Source: an uncultured Fidelibacterota bacterium
Lineage (GTDB): Bacteria > Fidelibacterota > Marinisomatia > Marinisomatales > Marinisomataceae
Length of the DNA: 64,000 bases
Direction: 5' to 3'
Assembly (NCBI GenBank): GCA_902629855.1
Contig: CACOSI010000004.1
Span: 1 to 64,000, forward strand
Made by a program: the position numbers and the translations under genes. A model generated the notes under the pieces. That model had not been told where the DNA came from. It made no database searches and worked only from the letters and a program-made list of their open reading frames with translations. Shown here in pieces: positions 26,523 to 36,583 of this stretch. Every line of letters begins with the position of its first letter. Position 1 is the first letter of the stretch.

Positions 26523-27200
26523 ATGAAAAATATAAATGCTTTAATAGTTCTTTTACTAGCAACAAGTTCACTCTTTAGTCAAGATATTCAAGATGCCGAT
26601 CCCGATGCTAGGTTTGGTAGTGATAATCAGCAAGAACTATCAAGAATATCTCCATCAAGAAGCAATGAAGCTCTTGTTAATGTTTTTTCCAATGCGTTAG
26701 TTGCAGACGTTTTTGTTTGGAATGTTCCTTGGAAGTCTACAGAAAGAACATTTCCTGCATATATTTCTTTACCTGTGGATAATCGAAAATATACAATAAG
26801 TTTATACACTCAATCTGAGTTCCAATATATAACTAACGAGTTACAAAATTTTGATTTTGATAATAAAGATATTGAAGAATTTGAAAATTTACAGGATCAA
26901 TTTGAAAGAATGAAACTTGGTACAAAAACTGTACTTCCTATCCCAGGTACTAGCGAATCTATTTTTTTAACTTATTGTGATTCGAATGATTCAAACTGTG
27001 AAGACGGCTTGCATTGGTTAGATAAGTTTTATGCAAAGTTCTATGATGCAAAACAAGAGCAAATTATGGCTTCAGATTTAAACGGAGAAAACTTAACAGA
27101 TGAAGAAAAAGCTCTTGTAAGAAGACATAGAATGGGTGTTGCTGGTATGGTTGGAATGTTTACGATAGCAATGTTTATAATAGACAATTCAGCACAGTGA
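26523..27200 (+). CDS. Exported protein with C-terminal TM helix, unknown function
   Basis: ATG 26523 gives a normal signal peptide (MKNINALIVLLLATSSLFSQ); the in-frame ATG 26475 would add 16 residues and is less likely. A TATATT box at 26505-26510 also favours the later start. The 225-aa product has an acidic linker (LQNFDFDNKDIEEFENLQDQ), a CDSNDSNCEDG pair of cysteines and a hydrophobic C-terminal segment (MGVAGMVGMFTIAMFII). No family was recognised. Its stop overlaps the GTG start of thrS (GTGA). Confidence 0.6.
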   Translation: MKNINALIVLLLATSSLFSQDIQDADPDARFGSDNQQELSRISPSRSNEALVNVFSNALVADVFVWNVPWKSTERTFPAYISLPVDNRKYTISLYTQSEFQYITNELQNFDFDNKDIEEFENLQDQFERMKLGTKTVLPIPGTSESIFLTYCDSNDSNCEDGLHWLDKFYAKFYDAKQEQIMASDLNGENLTDEEKALVRRHRMGVAGMVGMFTIAMFIIDNSAQ

Positions 27201-29137
27201 GCGAAATTTCAATCAATATTAAAGGAATTGGTGAACATACGTTTTCACCTGGAATAACTCCACTTGAAATAAAAAATCAAATCAAAGGAATTCAAAAAAA
27301 TTCTATTATCTGTAAGGTTGATGGAGATTTGATAGATTTGTCTTCAAAAATTTCTAAAAGTTGCGAAATACAATTTTTAGATGCTCAAAGCAAAGAAGGT
27401 CATAGCGTTCTTTTGCATAGCACAGCGCATTTAATGGCTCAAGCTGTTAAAAGATTATTTCCAAAAACCAAAGTAACAATCGGTCCTTATCTTGAAAATA
27501 GATTTTATTACGATTTTGATGTTGAAACTCCTTTCACAGAGGATGATTTAGTAAAAATTGAAGACGAAATGTTAAAGATTTCAAGCGAAGATCTTGAAAT
27601 CATTCATGAGGTAAAGTCAAGGGAAGAAGCAATAAAATACTTCGATAAAATTGATGAGAATTATAAAGTAGAAATCATTAATGATTTGGACAAAGATGAG
27701 ATTCTAAAAACTTATTCACAAGGTGAATTTACTGATTTATGCAGAGGTCCTCATGTTCATTCTACAGGTGAAATAAAACATTTTAAGTTACTATCATCAT
27801 CTGCAGCATATTGGAGGGGAGATGAAAAAAATCAAACACTTCAAAGAGTGTATGGTACATCTTTCCAAAATCCAAAGGACTTGAAAAAATATTTAAATCA
27901 ACTTGAAGAGCAGAAAAAAAGAGATCATCGAAAAATAGGAAAGGAATTAGACTTATTTTTCTTCGATGACGAAGTAGGGCCGGGTTTACCGCTATGGACT
28001 CCTTCTGGTACAGTGTTAATAGATCAACTCGAAGCTTTAGCAAAAGAAAAAGAAACAGCTGGAGGGTATTTGAGAGTAAGAACACCACATTTAACGAAAG
28101 GTGATTTATTTTCAAAATCAGGACATTTAGATCACTATATGTCAAGTATGTTCTCACCAATGGATGTTGATGGGATAGATTATTACATGAAACCTATGAA
28201 CTGTCCATACCATCACAAGATTTTTGCTAATACTCCAAAAAGCTATAGAGATTTACCTTATAGGATTTCAGAATATGGAACCTGTTATAGGTATGAAAAA
28301 TCTGGAGAGCTGTTTGGTTTAATGAGAGTTAGAAGCATGCAAATGAATGATGGACATATTTACTGCACGGCTGAACAATTTAAAGAAGAGTTTATTAATG
28401 TTTGCAATCTTTACATGGAGTACTTCAAAATCTTTGGAATAGATAAGTACGAGATGAGATTAAGCTTACATGATCCTAAAGGCTTAGGTGACAAATTTAT
28501 TAATAATCCAAAATTATGGAAAAAGACTGAAGATGACGTAAGAAATGCTCTAAAAGGAGCAAAACTAAAGTTTGTAGAATCAGTTGGAGATGCTGCATTC
28601 TATGGTCCTAAAATTGATGTTCAAGTTTGGAGTTCCATTGGAAGAGAGTTTACTTTAGCAACAAACCAGGTTGACTTTGCAATTCCTGAAAGATTTGATT
28701 TAACTTATACAGATAAAGATGGTTCTGCCAAAACACCTTTATGTATTCACAGAGCCCCATTGGGTACTCACGAAAGATTTATTGGATTTTTAATCGAGCA
28801 TTTTGGTGGAAATTTCCCTTTATGGCTCGCTCCTAAACAGGTGACAATACTTCCTGTTTCAGATAAGTTTAATGATTATGCGGAAGAAATAAAAAAAGAC
28901 CTTATGTCAAAAGGAATTAGAATTTCTTTGGATAATCGTTCAGAAAAAATTGGTTCAAAAATTAGAGACGCAGAAATGCAAAAAATTAATATTATGGTTA
29001 TTGTCGGAGAAAAAGAAGTTGAAAACAAAACTTTAACTATAAGAAGAAGATTTATTAAAGAACAAAAAGAATTGTCTTTGGATGATTTTTCAAATGAAAT
29101 ACTAAGTGAAATAAACGAGAGGAGAGTTTCGAATTAA
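27197..29137 (+). CDS. thrS: Threonyl-tRNA synthetase
   Basis: This 646-aa, full-length ThrRS starts at GTG. The order is a TGS domain (about 1-62, SINIKGIGEHTFSPG), an editing domain with HSTAHLMAQAVKRLFP and DLCRGPHV, the class II catalytic core (zinc Cys in MKPMNCPYHHKIF, LFGLMRVRSMQMNDGHIYC, LCIHRAPLGTHERFIG) and an anticodon-binding domain (VTILPVSDKFNDYAEEIKKDL). It charges tRNA-Thr. It is the first gene of a translation operon and overlaps both the upstream gene (4 nt) and infC (5 nt). Confidence 0.97.
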   Translation: MSEISINIKGIGEHTFSPGITPLEIKNQIKGIQKNSIICKVDGDLIDLSSKISKSCEIQFLDAQSKEGHSVLLHSTAHLMAQAVKRLFPKTKVTIGPYLENRFYYDFDVETPFTEDDLVKIEDEMLKISSEDLEIIHEVKSREEAIKYFDKIDENYKVEIINDLDKDEILKTYSQGEFTDLCRGPHVHSTGEIKHFKLLSSSAAYWRGDEKNQTLQRVYGTSFQNPKDLKKYLNQLEEQKKRDHRKIGKELDLFFFDDEVGPGLPLWTPSGTVLIDQLEALAKEKETAGGYLRVRTPHLTKGDLFSKSGHLDHYMSSMFSPMDVDGIDYYMKPMNCPYHHKIFANTPKSYRDLPYRISEYGTCYRYEKSGELFGLMRVRSMQMNDGHIYCTAEQFKEEFINVCNLYMEYFKIFGIDKYEMRLSLHDPKGLGDKFINNPKLWKKTEDDVRNALKGAKLKFVESVGDAAFYGPKIDVQVWSSIGREFTLATNQVDFAIPERFDLTYTDKDGSAKTPLCIHRAPLGTHERFIGFLIEHFGGNFPLWLAPKQVTILPVSDKFNDYAEEIKKDLMSKGIRISLDNRSEKIGSKIRDAEMQKINIMVIVGEKEVENKTLTIRRRFIKEQKELSLDDFSNEILSEINERRVSN

Positions 29138-29642
29138 AAAACAAAGAATAAGAGTAAATGATAAAATATATGCTGACGAAGTTAGGCTAATTAGTCAGAA
29201 TAAAGAGCAAATTGGAGTTGTAAGTGTAAAAGAAGCACTTGAAAAAGCACAGGATGCTGGATTAGATTTAGTTGAAATTTCACCAAACGCTAAACCTCCT
29301 GTATGTAAAATAATGGACTTTGGTAAGTTCAAATACGAAGAGAAGAAAAAAGCTCAACAAAGCAAAAAGAAACAACAAACAATAAAAGTTAAAGAATTAA
29401 GAATGAGACCTAATATTGGAGATCATGATTTAGAAAATAAATTAAAAATGGGAAAAAAATTTTTATCAGAGGGTTGTAAGCTAAAACTTACTTTAATGTA
29501 TAGGGGAAGAGAAATGTCTAGACAGGACTTAGGCCAGGAGTTATTAACCAGAGTTATTTCTGATCTTAGTGAGTATGCAGAAATGGAAAAAGATTCTCCT
29601 TTGACTGGAAGAAAAAAATCTATAATATTAGCCCCGAAATAG
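29133..29642 (+). CDS. infC: Translation initiation factor IF-3 (AUU start)
   Basis: The IF3 reading frame extends upstream of any ATG to ATT 29133, preceded by GAGAGGAGAG. It starts IKKQRIRVNDKIYADEVRLI, the normal IF3 N-terminus, and gives 169 aa. The N-domain (VKEALEKAQDAGLDLVEISP), lysine-rich linker and C-domain (LRMRPNIGDHDLENKL, KLTLMYRGREMSRQDLG) are complete. IF3 prevents 30S-50S joining and proofreads initiation. A rare AUU start fits the known autoregulation of infC, where IF3 rejects its own start codon. ATG 29313 would delete the N-domain and is rejected. Confidence 0.95.
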   Translation: MKKQRIRVNDKIYADEVRLISQNKEQIGVVSVKEALEKAQDAGLDLVEISPNAKPPVCKIMDFGKFKYEEKKKAQQSKKKQQTIKVKELRMRPNIGDHDLENKLKMGKKFLSEGCKLKLTLMYRGREMSRQDLGQELLTRVISDLSEYAEMEKDSPLTGRKKSIILAPK

Positions 29643-29650
29643 GAAATATT

Positions 29651-29851
29651 ATGCCAAAACAAAAAACAAGAAAAAGTGTTTCTAAAAGATTTAAAGTTAC
29701 TGGTTCAGGTAAGCTGAAACGTAACAAAGCTGGACACAGTCACATGCTTATTCGCAGAGATAAAGATGTCAAGCGTGCAGCTAAAAAAGCTACAGTAGTA
29801 GCTCCATCTTTTGAGAAAAAAATGAAAAAAATGATGGCGAAAGCAGGATAA
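29651..29851 (+). CDS. rpmI: 50S ribosomal protein L35
   Basis: This 66-aa, very basic protein has the L35 signature ([40 protein letters not shown]). It lies 8 nt after infC and 4 nt before rplT, the standard order. It is a large-subunit component. Confidence 0.96.
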   Translation: MPKQKTRKSVSKRFKVTGSGKLKRNKAGHSHMLIRRDKDVKRAAKKATVVAPSFEKKMKKMMAKAG

Positions 29852-29855
29852 TCTA

Positions 29856-30206
29856 ATGCCAAGATCAAATAGTTCAGTACCAAGACATAGAAGACACAGA
29901 AAAGTTGTTAAGCTTGCCAAGGGTTATTTTGGTGCTCGTAGCAGAAATTTTAAAGCTGCTAAAGACGCTGTAACAAAAGCTGGTCTATATGCTTATAGAG
30001 ATAGAAGGCAGAAAAAACGTCAATTCAGAAGACTATGGATTATCAGAATTAATGCTGCATCAAGATTAAATGGTTTATCCTATTCAAATTTTGTACATTT
30101 ACTGAAGGAGAAAGGGGTCGATTTAGATAGAAAGGTGTTAGCTGATTTAGCTGTTAACAACCCATCTGTCTTTGAGGACCTTGTAAAATATTTAAAGAAA
30201 AAATAG
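29856..30206 (+). CDS. rplT: 50S ribosomal protein L20
   Basis: This 116-aa protein has the L20 hallmarks: an extended basic N-terminus ([20 protein letters not shown]) and globular part ([46 protein letters not shown]). L20 is essential for early 50S assembly and in some bacteria represses its own operon. Its neighbours are rpmI and pheS. Confidence 0.97.
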   Translation: MPRSNSSVPRHRRHRKVVKLAKGYFGARSRNFKAAKDAVTKAGLYAYRDRRQKKRQFRRLWIIRINAASRLNGLSYSNFVHLLKEKGVDLDRKVLADLAVNNPSVFEDLVKYLKKK

Positions 30207-30215
30207 ATAAATACG

Positions 30216-31196
30216 ATGTCATTAGATAAAACCATTAAAGGATTAAAGACATCATTTTCCAAAGAATTATCTAACTGTAAAAGCACACAAGATCTCGAAA
30301 ATTTCCGTATAAAATATTTAGGTAGAAACGGTCTATTAACGTCTCTATTTGAAGAATTCAATAAACTACCAGCATCAGAGAAGCCACACTTTGGTAAAGA
30401 ATTAAACATTTTAAAAAATAAACTTACCAATGAATATCAAAATGCTTTAGGAGATAAAAGTAATAATAAGACTTCGAATGATAATGACTTTTCATTACCA
30501 GGTTATGATCTACCAGATGGTAATATTCATCCTTTAGAGCAAATTACCTCAGAAATAAAGTCAATTTTTCAATCTATTGGATTTTCAGTGGCTTATGGAC
30601 CTGAAATTGATGATGATTATCATAATTTTGAAGCTCTCAATGTTCCAAAGCATCATCCTGCAAGAGATATGCAAGATACGTTTTTTATTAATCCAAATAC
30701 TGTTCTAAGAACTCATACTTCAAATGTTCAGATTCATTTAATGGAAAACCAAGATCCTCCTTTGAGACATATTTGTTGCGGAAGAGTTTTTAGAAATGAA
30801 GCAGTAAGTTATAAAAGTTTTTGCTTATTCAATCAAGTCGAGGGTTTAGTTGTAAATGAAACTTCCTCATTTGCGGAAATGAAAGGAACTCTTGAATATT
30901 TTGTACAAGAAATGTTTGGTAAGGATACAAAAATGCGTTTTAGACCGAGCTATTTTCCATTCACAGAACCAAGTGCGGAAGTAGATATTTGGAATAATAA
31001 ATTAAATCAATGGATGGAAATCTTAGGATGCGGAATGGTAAATCCAAATGTTCTTTCAAATGTTGGTTATGATAATAAAAAATATCAAGGTTTCGCTTTT
31101 GGTATGGGTATCGAAAGAATTGCCATGATTAAATATGGCATTAAGGATATAAGGCTTTTCTATCAGAACGATAAACGTTTCTTGGAGCAGTTTTAA
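30216..31196 (+). CDS. pheS: Phenylalanyl-tRNA synthetase alpha subunit
   Basis: This 326-aa protein is normal in length. An N-terminal coiled coil (DKTIKGLKTSFSKELSNC...) precedes the class II catalytic domain: HPLEQITSEIKSIFQSIGF, PARDMQDTFF, LRTHTSNVQI, FRNEAVSYKSFCLFNQVEGL (where motif 2 usually has D-A-T-H, here V-S-Y-K) and the FGMGIERIAMIKYGI motif 3. It pairs with PheT, whose ATG overlaps the last base of its stop, and charges tRNA-Phe. Confidence 0.96.
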   Translation: MSLDKTIKGLKTSFSKELSNCKSTQDLENFRIKYLGRNGLLTSLFEEFNKLPASEKPHFGKELNILKNKLTNEYQNALGDKSNNKTSNDNDFSLPGYDLPDGNIHPLEQITSEIKSIFQSIGFSVAYGPEIDDDYHNFEALNVPKHHPARDMQDTFFINPNTVLRTHTSNVQIHLMENQDPPLRHICCGRVFRNEAVSYKSFCLFNQVEGLVVNETSSFAEMKGTLEYFVQEMFGKDTKMRFRPSYFPFTEPSAEVDIWNNKLNQWMEILGCGMVNPNVLSNVGYDNKKYQGFAFGMGIERIAMIKYGIKDIRLFYQNDKRFLEQF

Positions 31197-33577
31197 TGAA
31201 AGTATCTTTACATTGGTTAAGAAGGTTCGTTGATTTTGATTTATCTGCAACTGAACTCGCTGATAAATTAACCATGCGAGGCTTTGAATCTGAAGTTGTT
31301 ACAGACTTTGAAGACTTAGAAAATTTGGTTGTAGGAGAAGTATTAACTGCTGGTAAACATCCTGATGCAGATAAATTAAAGCTTTGTACTGTTTCTGATG
31401 GATCAAACACTTTCAATGTTGTATGTGGAGCTCCAAATGTTGATGCTGGTCAAAAAATTGTTTTTGCTAAAGTTGGAGCAATTCTCCCGGGAGATTTTAA
31501 AATTGGAAAAGCTAAAATTAGAGGTGTAGAAAGTTTTGGAATGATCTGTTCTGAAAGAGAGTTGGGAATTTCAGAGGAGCACGATGGCATTATGGTTTTA
31601 GATGACTCTTTTAAAGCAGGAACTCCAGTTAAAGAAGTTTTAGGGCCAATATTTAATGCTATTGATATTGAAGTAACTCCTGATAAAGCTTTTGCTTTAA
31701 GCCACAGAGGAATTGCCAGAGAAGTTGCATCGATGATTGGATCTAAGCTTAAAACACCAATATCAAGTGTTAAACTTAATTCTAGCTCAAAAGAGGTAAT
31801 ACCTGTACAATTAGACAAAAAAGGCGGATGTACACGCTATATTGCCGGTGTAATGAAGAATGTTAAGGTTGGGCCATCTCCAAATTGGCTAGCTGACTAT
31901 TTAAAGTCAGTTGGACAAAAAAGTATTAATAATCTCGTTGATATTTCAAACTTTATGCTTCTAGAAATAGGACACCCAACTCATATATTTGATCTCAAAA
32001 AATTGAAAAAACCTGCCATCAAGGTTTCATGGGCTAAAAAAGGCGAAAAGTTTAATGCATTAGATGAAGAAACCTATGAATTAAATACGGATCATATGGT
32101 TATTACTGATACAGAAAATACGATAGCATTAGCTGGAATTATTGGTGGTCTGGATAGTTCAGTCACAGATTCTACAAATGAAGTACTAATTGAAAGCGCT
32201 TATTTTGATCCAGTGACAATCAGAAAAGGTTCAAAGAAATTAAATTTATTATCTGAAGCTTCAAGAAGGTTTGAAAGAGGTACCGATCCAAATGCTGCAT
32301 CAGAAGCTTTTAATATGATTGTTCAATTAATGCAAGAGGTTGCTGGAGGAACTTTAGAGACTGTTATAACTGATGAATGTTCAATGAGTCTTAATAACAC
32401 TTCAATTAATTTGTCCTCAGAAAAATTATTAAAATATGCAGGTCAAGACATTCCTGAAAATGATGTGGAGCGCATATTGAATGGCTTACATATTGATGCT
32501 AAAAAATCTAAAAATGGATGGAAATGTTCAATTCCAACATTCAGAAATGATTTATGTGTTGAAACTGACCTGATTGAAGAAATTTTTAGATGCTATGGCT
32601 ATGAAAATATTGAATCATCATTTAATTATTCATCCATTATGCAGTATGCAAATGACGAAGAGTCTTCAATTTTCTCCTTAAAACATCATTTATCATCGTT
32701 AGGATTTCATCAATCTTACAATAATTCACTAGAAGATCTTGAGGAAGTGAAGCTTTTTGGCAAAAATGCAATTAGTGTAGTTAATCCATCATCAGAAAGA
32801 ATGAATACTTTAAGAACAACTCTTCATGCTGGATTGCTTAAAAATCTTGATTTCAATTTTCGAAATGGTTCATCAAATACATTGATTTATGAATATGGAA
32901 CTATTTTTGAGGGTAAAACCAATCAATTAGAAGATATAACTCAAAAAAGTAGTTTATCATGCCTTGTTCACGGTGACGTTTTTGCTAAAAATGTTCATTT
33001 TGATTCTATTTCAGCTTCTTTTGCATTTTTAAAAGGAGTTGCTTGCAATATTTTTGAAGATAAAAAGCTTGGAATAAAGATTAAGTTCAAAGAACAAAAG
33101 CATTATTACTGCGATCCATATTTTTCAATTATCGACGGAAAAAAGCAAGTAATTGGAGGATTAGGAGTTATAAATCAATCATTGCTAAAAGATTTAGATA
33201 TTGCTCATAAACATGACGTGGTTGTACTTGATATTGATACTAAAATTTTTACTGATTACAGAGGTTACAGTACAAAAGTGGAAGATATAGTTCCATTTCC
33301 ATTGGTTTCCAGAGATTTGAATTTTAAGATGGATAGCAATATTAAAGTTGGTGACGTAGTAAAAGCAATGAAATCGGTTAATCAATCAATTTTACAAAAT
33401 GTATTACCAGTAGATATTTATCAATCAAAAAATGATGTAACAACTAAAGATGTTCTATTTTCTTTGAGCTTTCAATCCCCTAAGAAAACACTTGAAGATA
33501 AAGACGTAAATACTATTATTACTGAAATTATAAATGTTGTTTCAAAGAAATTTAATGCTAAATTAAGAGATAATTAA
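31196..33577 (+). CDS. pheT: Phenylalanyl-tRNA synthetase beta subunit
   Basis: This 793-aa, full-length protein has an N-terminal tRNA-binding OB domain (VVGEVLTAGKHPDADKLKLC, GAPNVDAGQKIVFA), B3/B4 editing domain (NLVDISNFMLLEIGHPTHIFD), B5 (IDIEVTPDK and later FRNDLCVETDLIEEIFRCYGYE) and a C-terminal ferredoxin-fold anticodon-binding domain (PFPLVSRDLNFKM). It forms the alpha2-beta2 enzyme with PheS. Confidence 0.97.
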   Translation: MKVSLHWLRRFVDFDLSATELADKLTMRGFESEVVTDFEDLENLVVGEVLTAGKHPDADKLKLCTVSDGSNTFNVVCGAPNVDAGQKIVFAKVGAILPGDFKIGKAKIRGVESFGMICSERELGISEEHDGIMVLDDSFKAGTPVKEVLGPIFNAIDIEVTPDKAFALSHRGIAREVASMIGSKLKTPISSVKLNSSSKEVIPVQLDKKGGCTRYIAGVMKNVKVGPSPNWLADYLKSVGQKSINNLVDISNFMLLEIGHPTHIFDLKKLKKPAIKVSWAKKGEKFNALDEETYELNTDHMVITDTENTIALAGIIGGLDSSVTDSTNEVLIESAYFDPVTIRKGSKKLNLLSEASRRFERGTDPNAASEAFNMIVQLMQEVAGGTLETVITDECSMSLNNTSINLSSEKLLKYAGQDIPENDVERILNGLHIDAKKSKNGWKCSIPTFRNDLCVETDLIEEIFRCYGYENIESSFNYSSIMQYANDEESSIFSLKHHLSSLGFHQSYNNSLEDLEEVKLFGKNAISVVNPSSERMNTLRTTLHAGLLKNLDFNFRNGSSNTLIYEYGTIFEGKTNQLEDITQKSSLSCLVHGDVFAKNVHFDSISASFAFLKGVACNIFEDKKLGIKIKFKEQKHYYCDPYFSIIDGKKQVIGGLGVINQSLLKDLDIAHKHDVVVLDIDTKIFTDYRGYSTKVEDIVPFPLVSRDLNFKMDSNIKVGDVVKAMKSVNQSILQNVLPVDIYQSKNDVTTKDVLFSLSFQSPKKTLEDKDVNTIITEIINVVSKKFNAKLRDN

Positions 33578-33585
33578 AGGTAAAA

Positions 33586-33879
33586 ATGGAAGCAGATAAA
33601 AAGCTAGTTAAGGTTAGAATTTTTGGACAAGATTATTCAATTAGAGCTTCAACAAATGAAGATTATATAAAAGAGGTGGCAGCTTATGTTGATCGAAAAA
33701 TGCATGAAGTTCAAAAGTCTGTACCTTCTTCATTAAATGCATCAAAGATTGCAATTCTTGCTGCAATGAATATTTCAGATGAATTGTTTGCAGAAAGAAG
33801 AGGAGAATACTCTTTTAAAGGTGAAGTTGAATCAAAAATTAAATCTATTATAGAAAGAATTGAAGAAATTACTGACTGA
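33586..33879 (+). CDS. zapA: Cell division protein ZapA
   Basis: This 97-aa protein has the ZapA N-terminal domain (VKVRIFGQDYSIRASTNEDYIKEVAAYVDRKMHEV), a SKIAILAAMNISDEL helix and a short C-terminal coiled coil. ZapA bundles FtsZ filaments at the division ring. It lies 8 nt after pheT. Many bacteria also place zapA after pheT, sometimes with 6S RNA downstream; here only 10 nt separate it from folD, so no 6S RNA fits. Confidence 0.88.
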   Translation: MEADKKLVKVRIFGQDYSIRASTNEDYIKEVAAYVDRKMHEVQKSVPSSLNASKIAILAAMNISDELFAERRGEYSFKGEVESKIKSIIERIEEITD

Positions 33880-33889
33880 GGGGTAGGTA

Positions 33890-34759
33890 ATGGATACAAA
33901 AATACTATCTGGCTTAGAAGCCAGTAAAGCTTTATTTGATGGGTTATTGTCCAGAATTGATAATTTAAAATCGAATGGCATAACCCCAGGTCTTGCTGCG
34001 GTTCTGGTTGGCGAAAATCCAGCCTCAGAGATTTATGTAAGGAATAAGACAAAAAAATTTGAATCTCTTGGATTAAAAACTGATCTATTTCGCCTCGACA
34101 GTGACGTAAAAGAAAGTGAATTACTTAATTTAATTAATGACCTTAATCATAATAATGATTTTCATGGAATTTTAGTACAGTTACCACTTCCAAAACATAT
34201 TGACAGTGAAAAAGTTTTAAATGCTATAACACCCACAAAAGATGTTGATGGATTTCATCCTGAAAATGCAGGATTATTATCAATCGGCAAACCTAGATTT
34301 GTACCATGTACACCAAAAGGTATTATGTATATTTTAAATCATTTTAATATCGATCTAAATGGTAAGCATGTGGTAGTTATCGGAAGAAGTAATATAGTCG
34401 GAAGACCTATTTCTATATTATCTAGCCTCAAATCATTAGGAAATGCGACAGTAACTCTATGTCATAGCGGTACAAAAGATCTAAAATATTTTTCAAAACA
34501 AGCTGATATTTTAGTTGCTGCTCTTGGTTCTCCTGAATTTGTGGATGCCTCTTATATTAAGAAAGGCGCATGTCTCGTTGATGTCGGTATTAATAGAATT
34601 GAAAAAAATGGAAAATCTCGAATTGTGGGAGATGTTAATCAAGAAAGTGTAACTGGAGTAGCAAGTTCTCTAACGCCAGTACCAAAAGGTGTAGGGCCAA
34701 TGACAATAGCCATGTTGGTAGAAAACACCGTCTTATCAGCAGAATTATTATTAAATTAA
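33890..34759 (+). CDS. folD: Bifunctional methylene-THF dehydrogenase/cyclohydrolase
   Basis: This 289-aa, full-length FolD has the substrate site (PGLAAVLVGENPASEIYVRNKTKK, with the active-site Tyr-x3-Lys), HGILVQLPLPKHI, PTKDVDGFHPEN, the NADP-binding VVIGRSNIVGRPISILSSL and the C-terminal TPVPKGVGPMTIAMLVENT. It interconverts 5,10-methylene- and 10-formyl-tetrahydrofolate for purine and one-carbon metabolism. GAGGGG lies shortly before the ATG. Confidence 0.97.
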   Translation: MDTKILSGLEASKALFDGLLSRIDNLKSNGITPGLAAVLVGENPASEIYVRNKTKKFESLGLKTDLFRLDSDVKESELLNLINDLNHNNDFHGILVQLPLPKHIDSEKVLNAITPTKDVDGFHPENAGLLSIGKPRFVPCTPKGIMYILNHFNIDLNGKHVVVIGRSNIVGRPISILSSLKSLGNATVTLCHSGTKDLKYFSKQADILVAALGSPEFVDASYIKKGACLVDVGINRIEKNGKSRIVGDVNQESVTGVASSLTPVPKGVGPMTIAMLVENTVLSAELLLN

Positions 34760-34790
34760 TTTTTGTACTATAAATGGAGTTAAAATAACA

Positions 34791-36581
34791 ATGAAAAAAT
34801 TAAATATTTTATTAGTATTACTGTCTTTTTTAATGCTTTCATGTTCTGGAAAAGTTGACGAAAGCGAAGTTAAAAAAGCTCAACAATTTTTTGAGTCTGT
34901 CTTTCAGGATAGAGTATTAGATAGCCCTGAGTTTCAGGCATCTCTTGGTTACAAATCTAACTATGATCAGTGGGATGATATTACATGGCAAAAATCAAGA
35001 GCAATCGCTGTAAGAGCTAAGGACGACCTAGTTTTTATGGAAAAAAATCTTAATTATGATAAGTTAGATGAGTCTACAAAAGTAAGTTATCGTCTGATGG
35101 AAAAACAACTTAGAAGGACAGTTGAAAGAGATGGGTTTATTTTTCACAATTATCCTATTACCCATAGAGGAGGAAAGCATTCATCAATTCCTTCATTTTT
35201 AATCAATTACCATAAAGTTGACGAAGAAAGAGATGTTCAAGATTATATTGGTAGATTAAGGAATATTGAACCCTTAATCGATGACTTAATAGAGCAATTA
35301 AGATTAAGACAAGATGTAGAAAAACTTGCTCCAGCATTTGTCTACCCTCAAGCGATAAAAACTGCTGAAAATGTTATTTCTGGTTATCCATTTGAAGAAA
35401 CAAAAAAACAAAATGTTATCTTTGAGGATTTTATGAAAAAACTTAATAATTTAGATATTTCAGATGCTCAAAAATTAAGATATCAAAGTGAAGCTGAAGC
35501 TGTATTAGTTACTTTGGTTAATGCATCATACAGAAAACTAATCGCTTTTCTTAAAGAACAATCAAGTTTGGCTGATAATAATCACGGTGTATGGAAATTT
35601 GAAGATGGAGCCGATTATTATCAATTTGTCTTAGATGGATATACAACTCTCGGTTTAACAGCAGAGGAGATTCATGAAATTGGTCTTAGTGAAGTAGATA
35701 GAATTCATTCAGAAATTTACGAGATTATGGAAAAAGTTAATTTTGAAGGTACACTTAAAGAATTTTTTGATTTTATGAGAGAAGATCCTCAATTTTATTA
35801 TCCGCAAGGACCTGAAGGTCGTAAAATGTATATAGACCAAGTACAGGTTGTTGTTGACACTTTGGAAGCAAGAATTGATGAACTTTTTTATGGACTTCCA
35901 TCCATACCGCTAGAAGTTAGGGCTGTCGAAGCTTACCGTGAAGCATCTGCTGGAATTGCTTTTTACCAAAGAGGACAAGCAGATGGTAGTAGACCGGGTG
36001 TTTATTACGCAAATCTTTATAATATGAAGGATATGCCTATTTATAAGCTTGAAAATCTAGCATATCACGAAGCCATCCCAGGACATCATATGCAAATCTC
36101 TATTGCTTTAGAGGTCGAAGATATGCCAAGTTTTAGAAAATATGGAGGATATAGCGTTTATTCAGAAGGGTGGGCTTTATACTCCGAAACTCTACCAAAA
36201 GAAATAGGATTGTATAAAGATCCATACTCAGATTTTGGTCGTTTATCTGGAGAGCTTTGGAGAGCATGCAGATTAGTCGTTGATACTGGAGTTCATCATT
36301 ACAAATGGACTAGAGAAGAAGGAATAGATTATTATATGAATAATACAGCAAATCCAGTTGGAGATTGTGTTGGAATGGTTGAAAGACATATTGTTTGGCC
36401 TGGACAAGCTGTTTCTTACAAAATTGGAATGATTGAAATCCAAAATTTAAGAAAATTTGCTGAAGCTGAGCTTGGTTCTAAGTTTTCCATTCAAGGTTTT
36501 CATGATGTGATTTTAAAAAATGGTGCAGTCACAATGGATATTCTAAACGACATAGTTAAAAGTTGGGTAAAAAATCAATAA
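34791..36581 (+). CDS. DUF885 peptidase-like lipoprotein
   Basis: This 596-aa protein has a lipoprotein signal (lipobox MLSC). The DUF885 family, related to zinc peptidases, is indicated by LAYHEAIPGHHMQ (HExxxxxH zinc-site region), SEGWALYSE and the C-terminal SYKIGMIEIQNLR segment. The mature protein should lie in the periplasm or on the outer membrane and may cleave peptides; activity is not established for most family members. The CutA start follows 2 nt after the stop. Confidence 0.88.
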   Translation: MKKLNILLVLLSFLMLSCSGKVDESEVKKAQQFFESVFQDRVLDSPEFQASLGYKSNYDQWDDITWQKSRAIAVRAKDDLVFMEKNLNYDKLDESTKVSYRLMEKQLRRTVERDGFIFHNYPITHRGGKHSSIPSFLINYHKVDEERDVQDYIGRLRNIEPLIDDLIEQLRLRQDVEKLAPAFVYPQAIKTAENVISGYPFEETKKQNVIFEDFMKKLNNLDISDAQKLRYQSEAEAVLVTLVNASYRKLIAFLKEQSSLADNNHGVWKFEDGADYYQFVLDGYTTLGLTAEEIHEIGLSEVDRIHSEIYEIMEKVNFEGTLKEFFDFMREDPQFYYPQGPEGRKMYIDQVQVVVDTLEARIDELFYGLPSIPLEVRAVEAYREASAGIAFYQRGQADGSRPGVYYANLYNMKDMPIYKLENLAYHEAIPGHHMQISIALEVEDMPSFRKYGGYSVYSEGWALYSETLPKEIGLYKDPYSDFGRLSGELWRACRLVVDTGVHHYKWTREEGIDYYMNNTANPVGDCVGMVERHIVWPGQAVSYKIGMIEIQNLRKFAEAELGSKFSIQGFHDVILKNGAVTMDILNDIVKSWVKNQ

Positions 36582-36583
36582 GT

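Noticed and set aside
29313..29642. infC as a 109-aa gene from ATG 29313
   Set aside because: This would remove the IF3 N-domain, whose sequence is plainly encoded upstream in the same frame from ATT 29133.
27100..30215. T-box or L20-type leader regulating thrS or pheS
   Set aside because: Genes overlap or are spaced by only a few nucleotides; there is no leader with T-box sequence or terminator.
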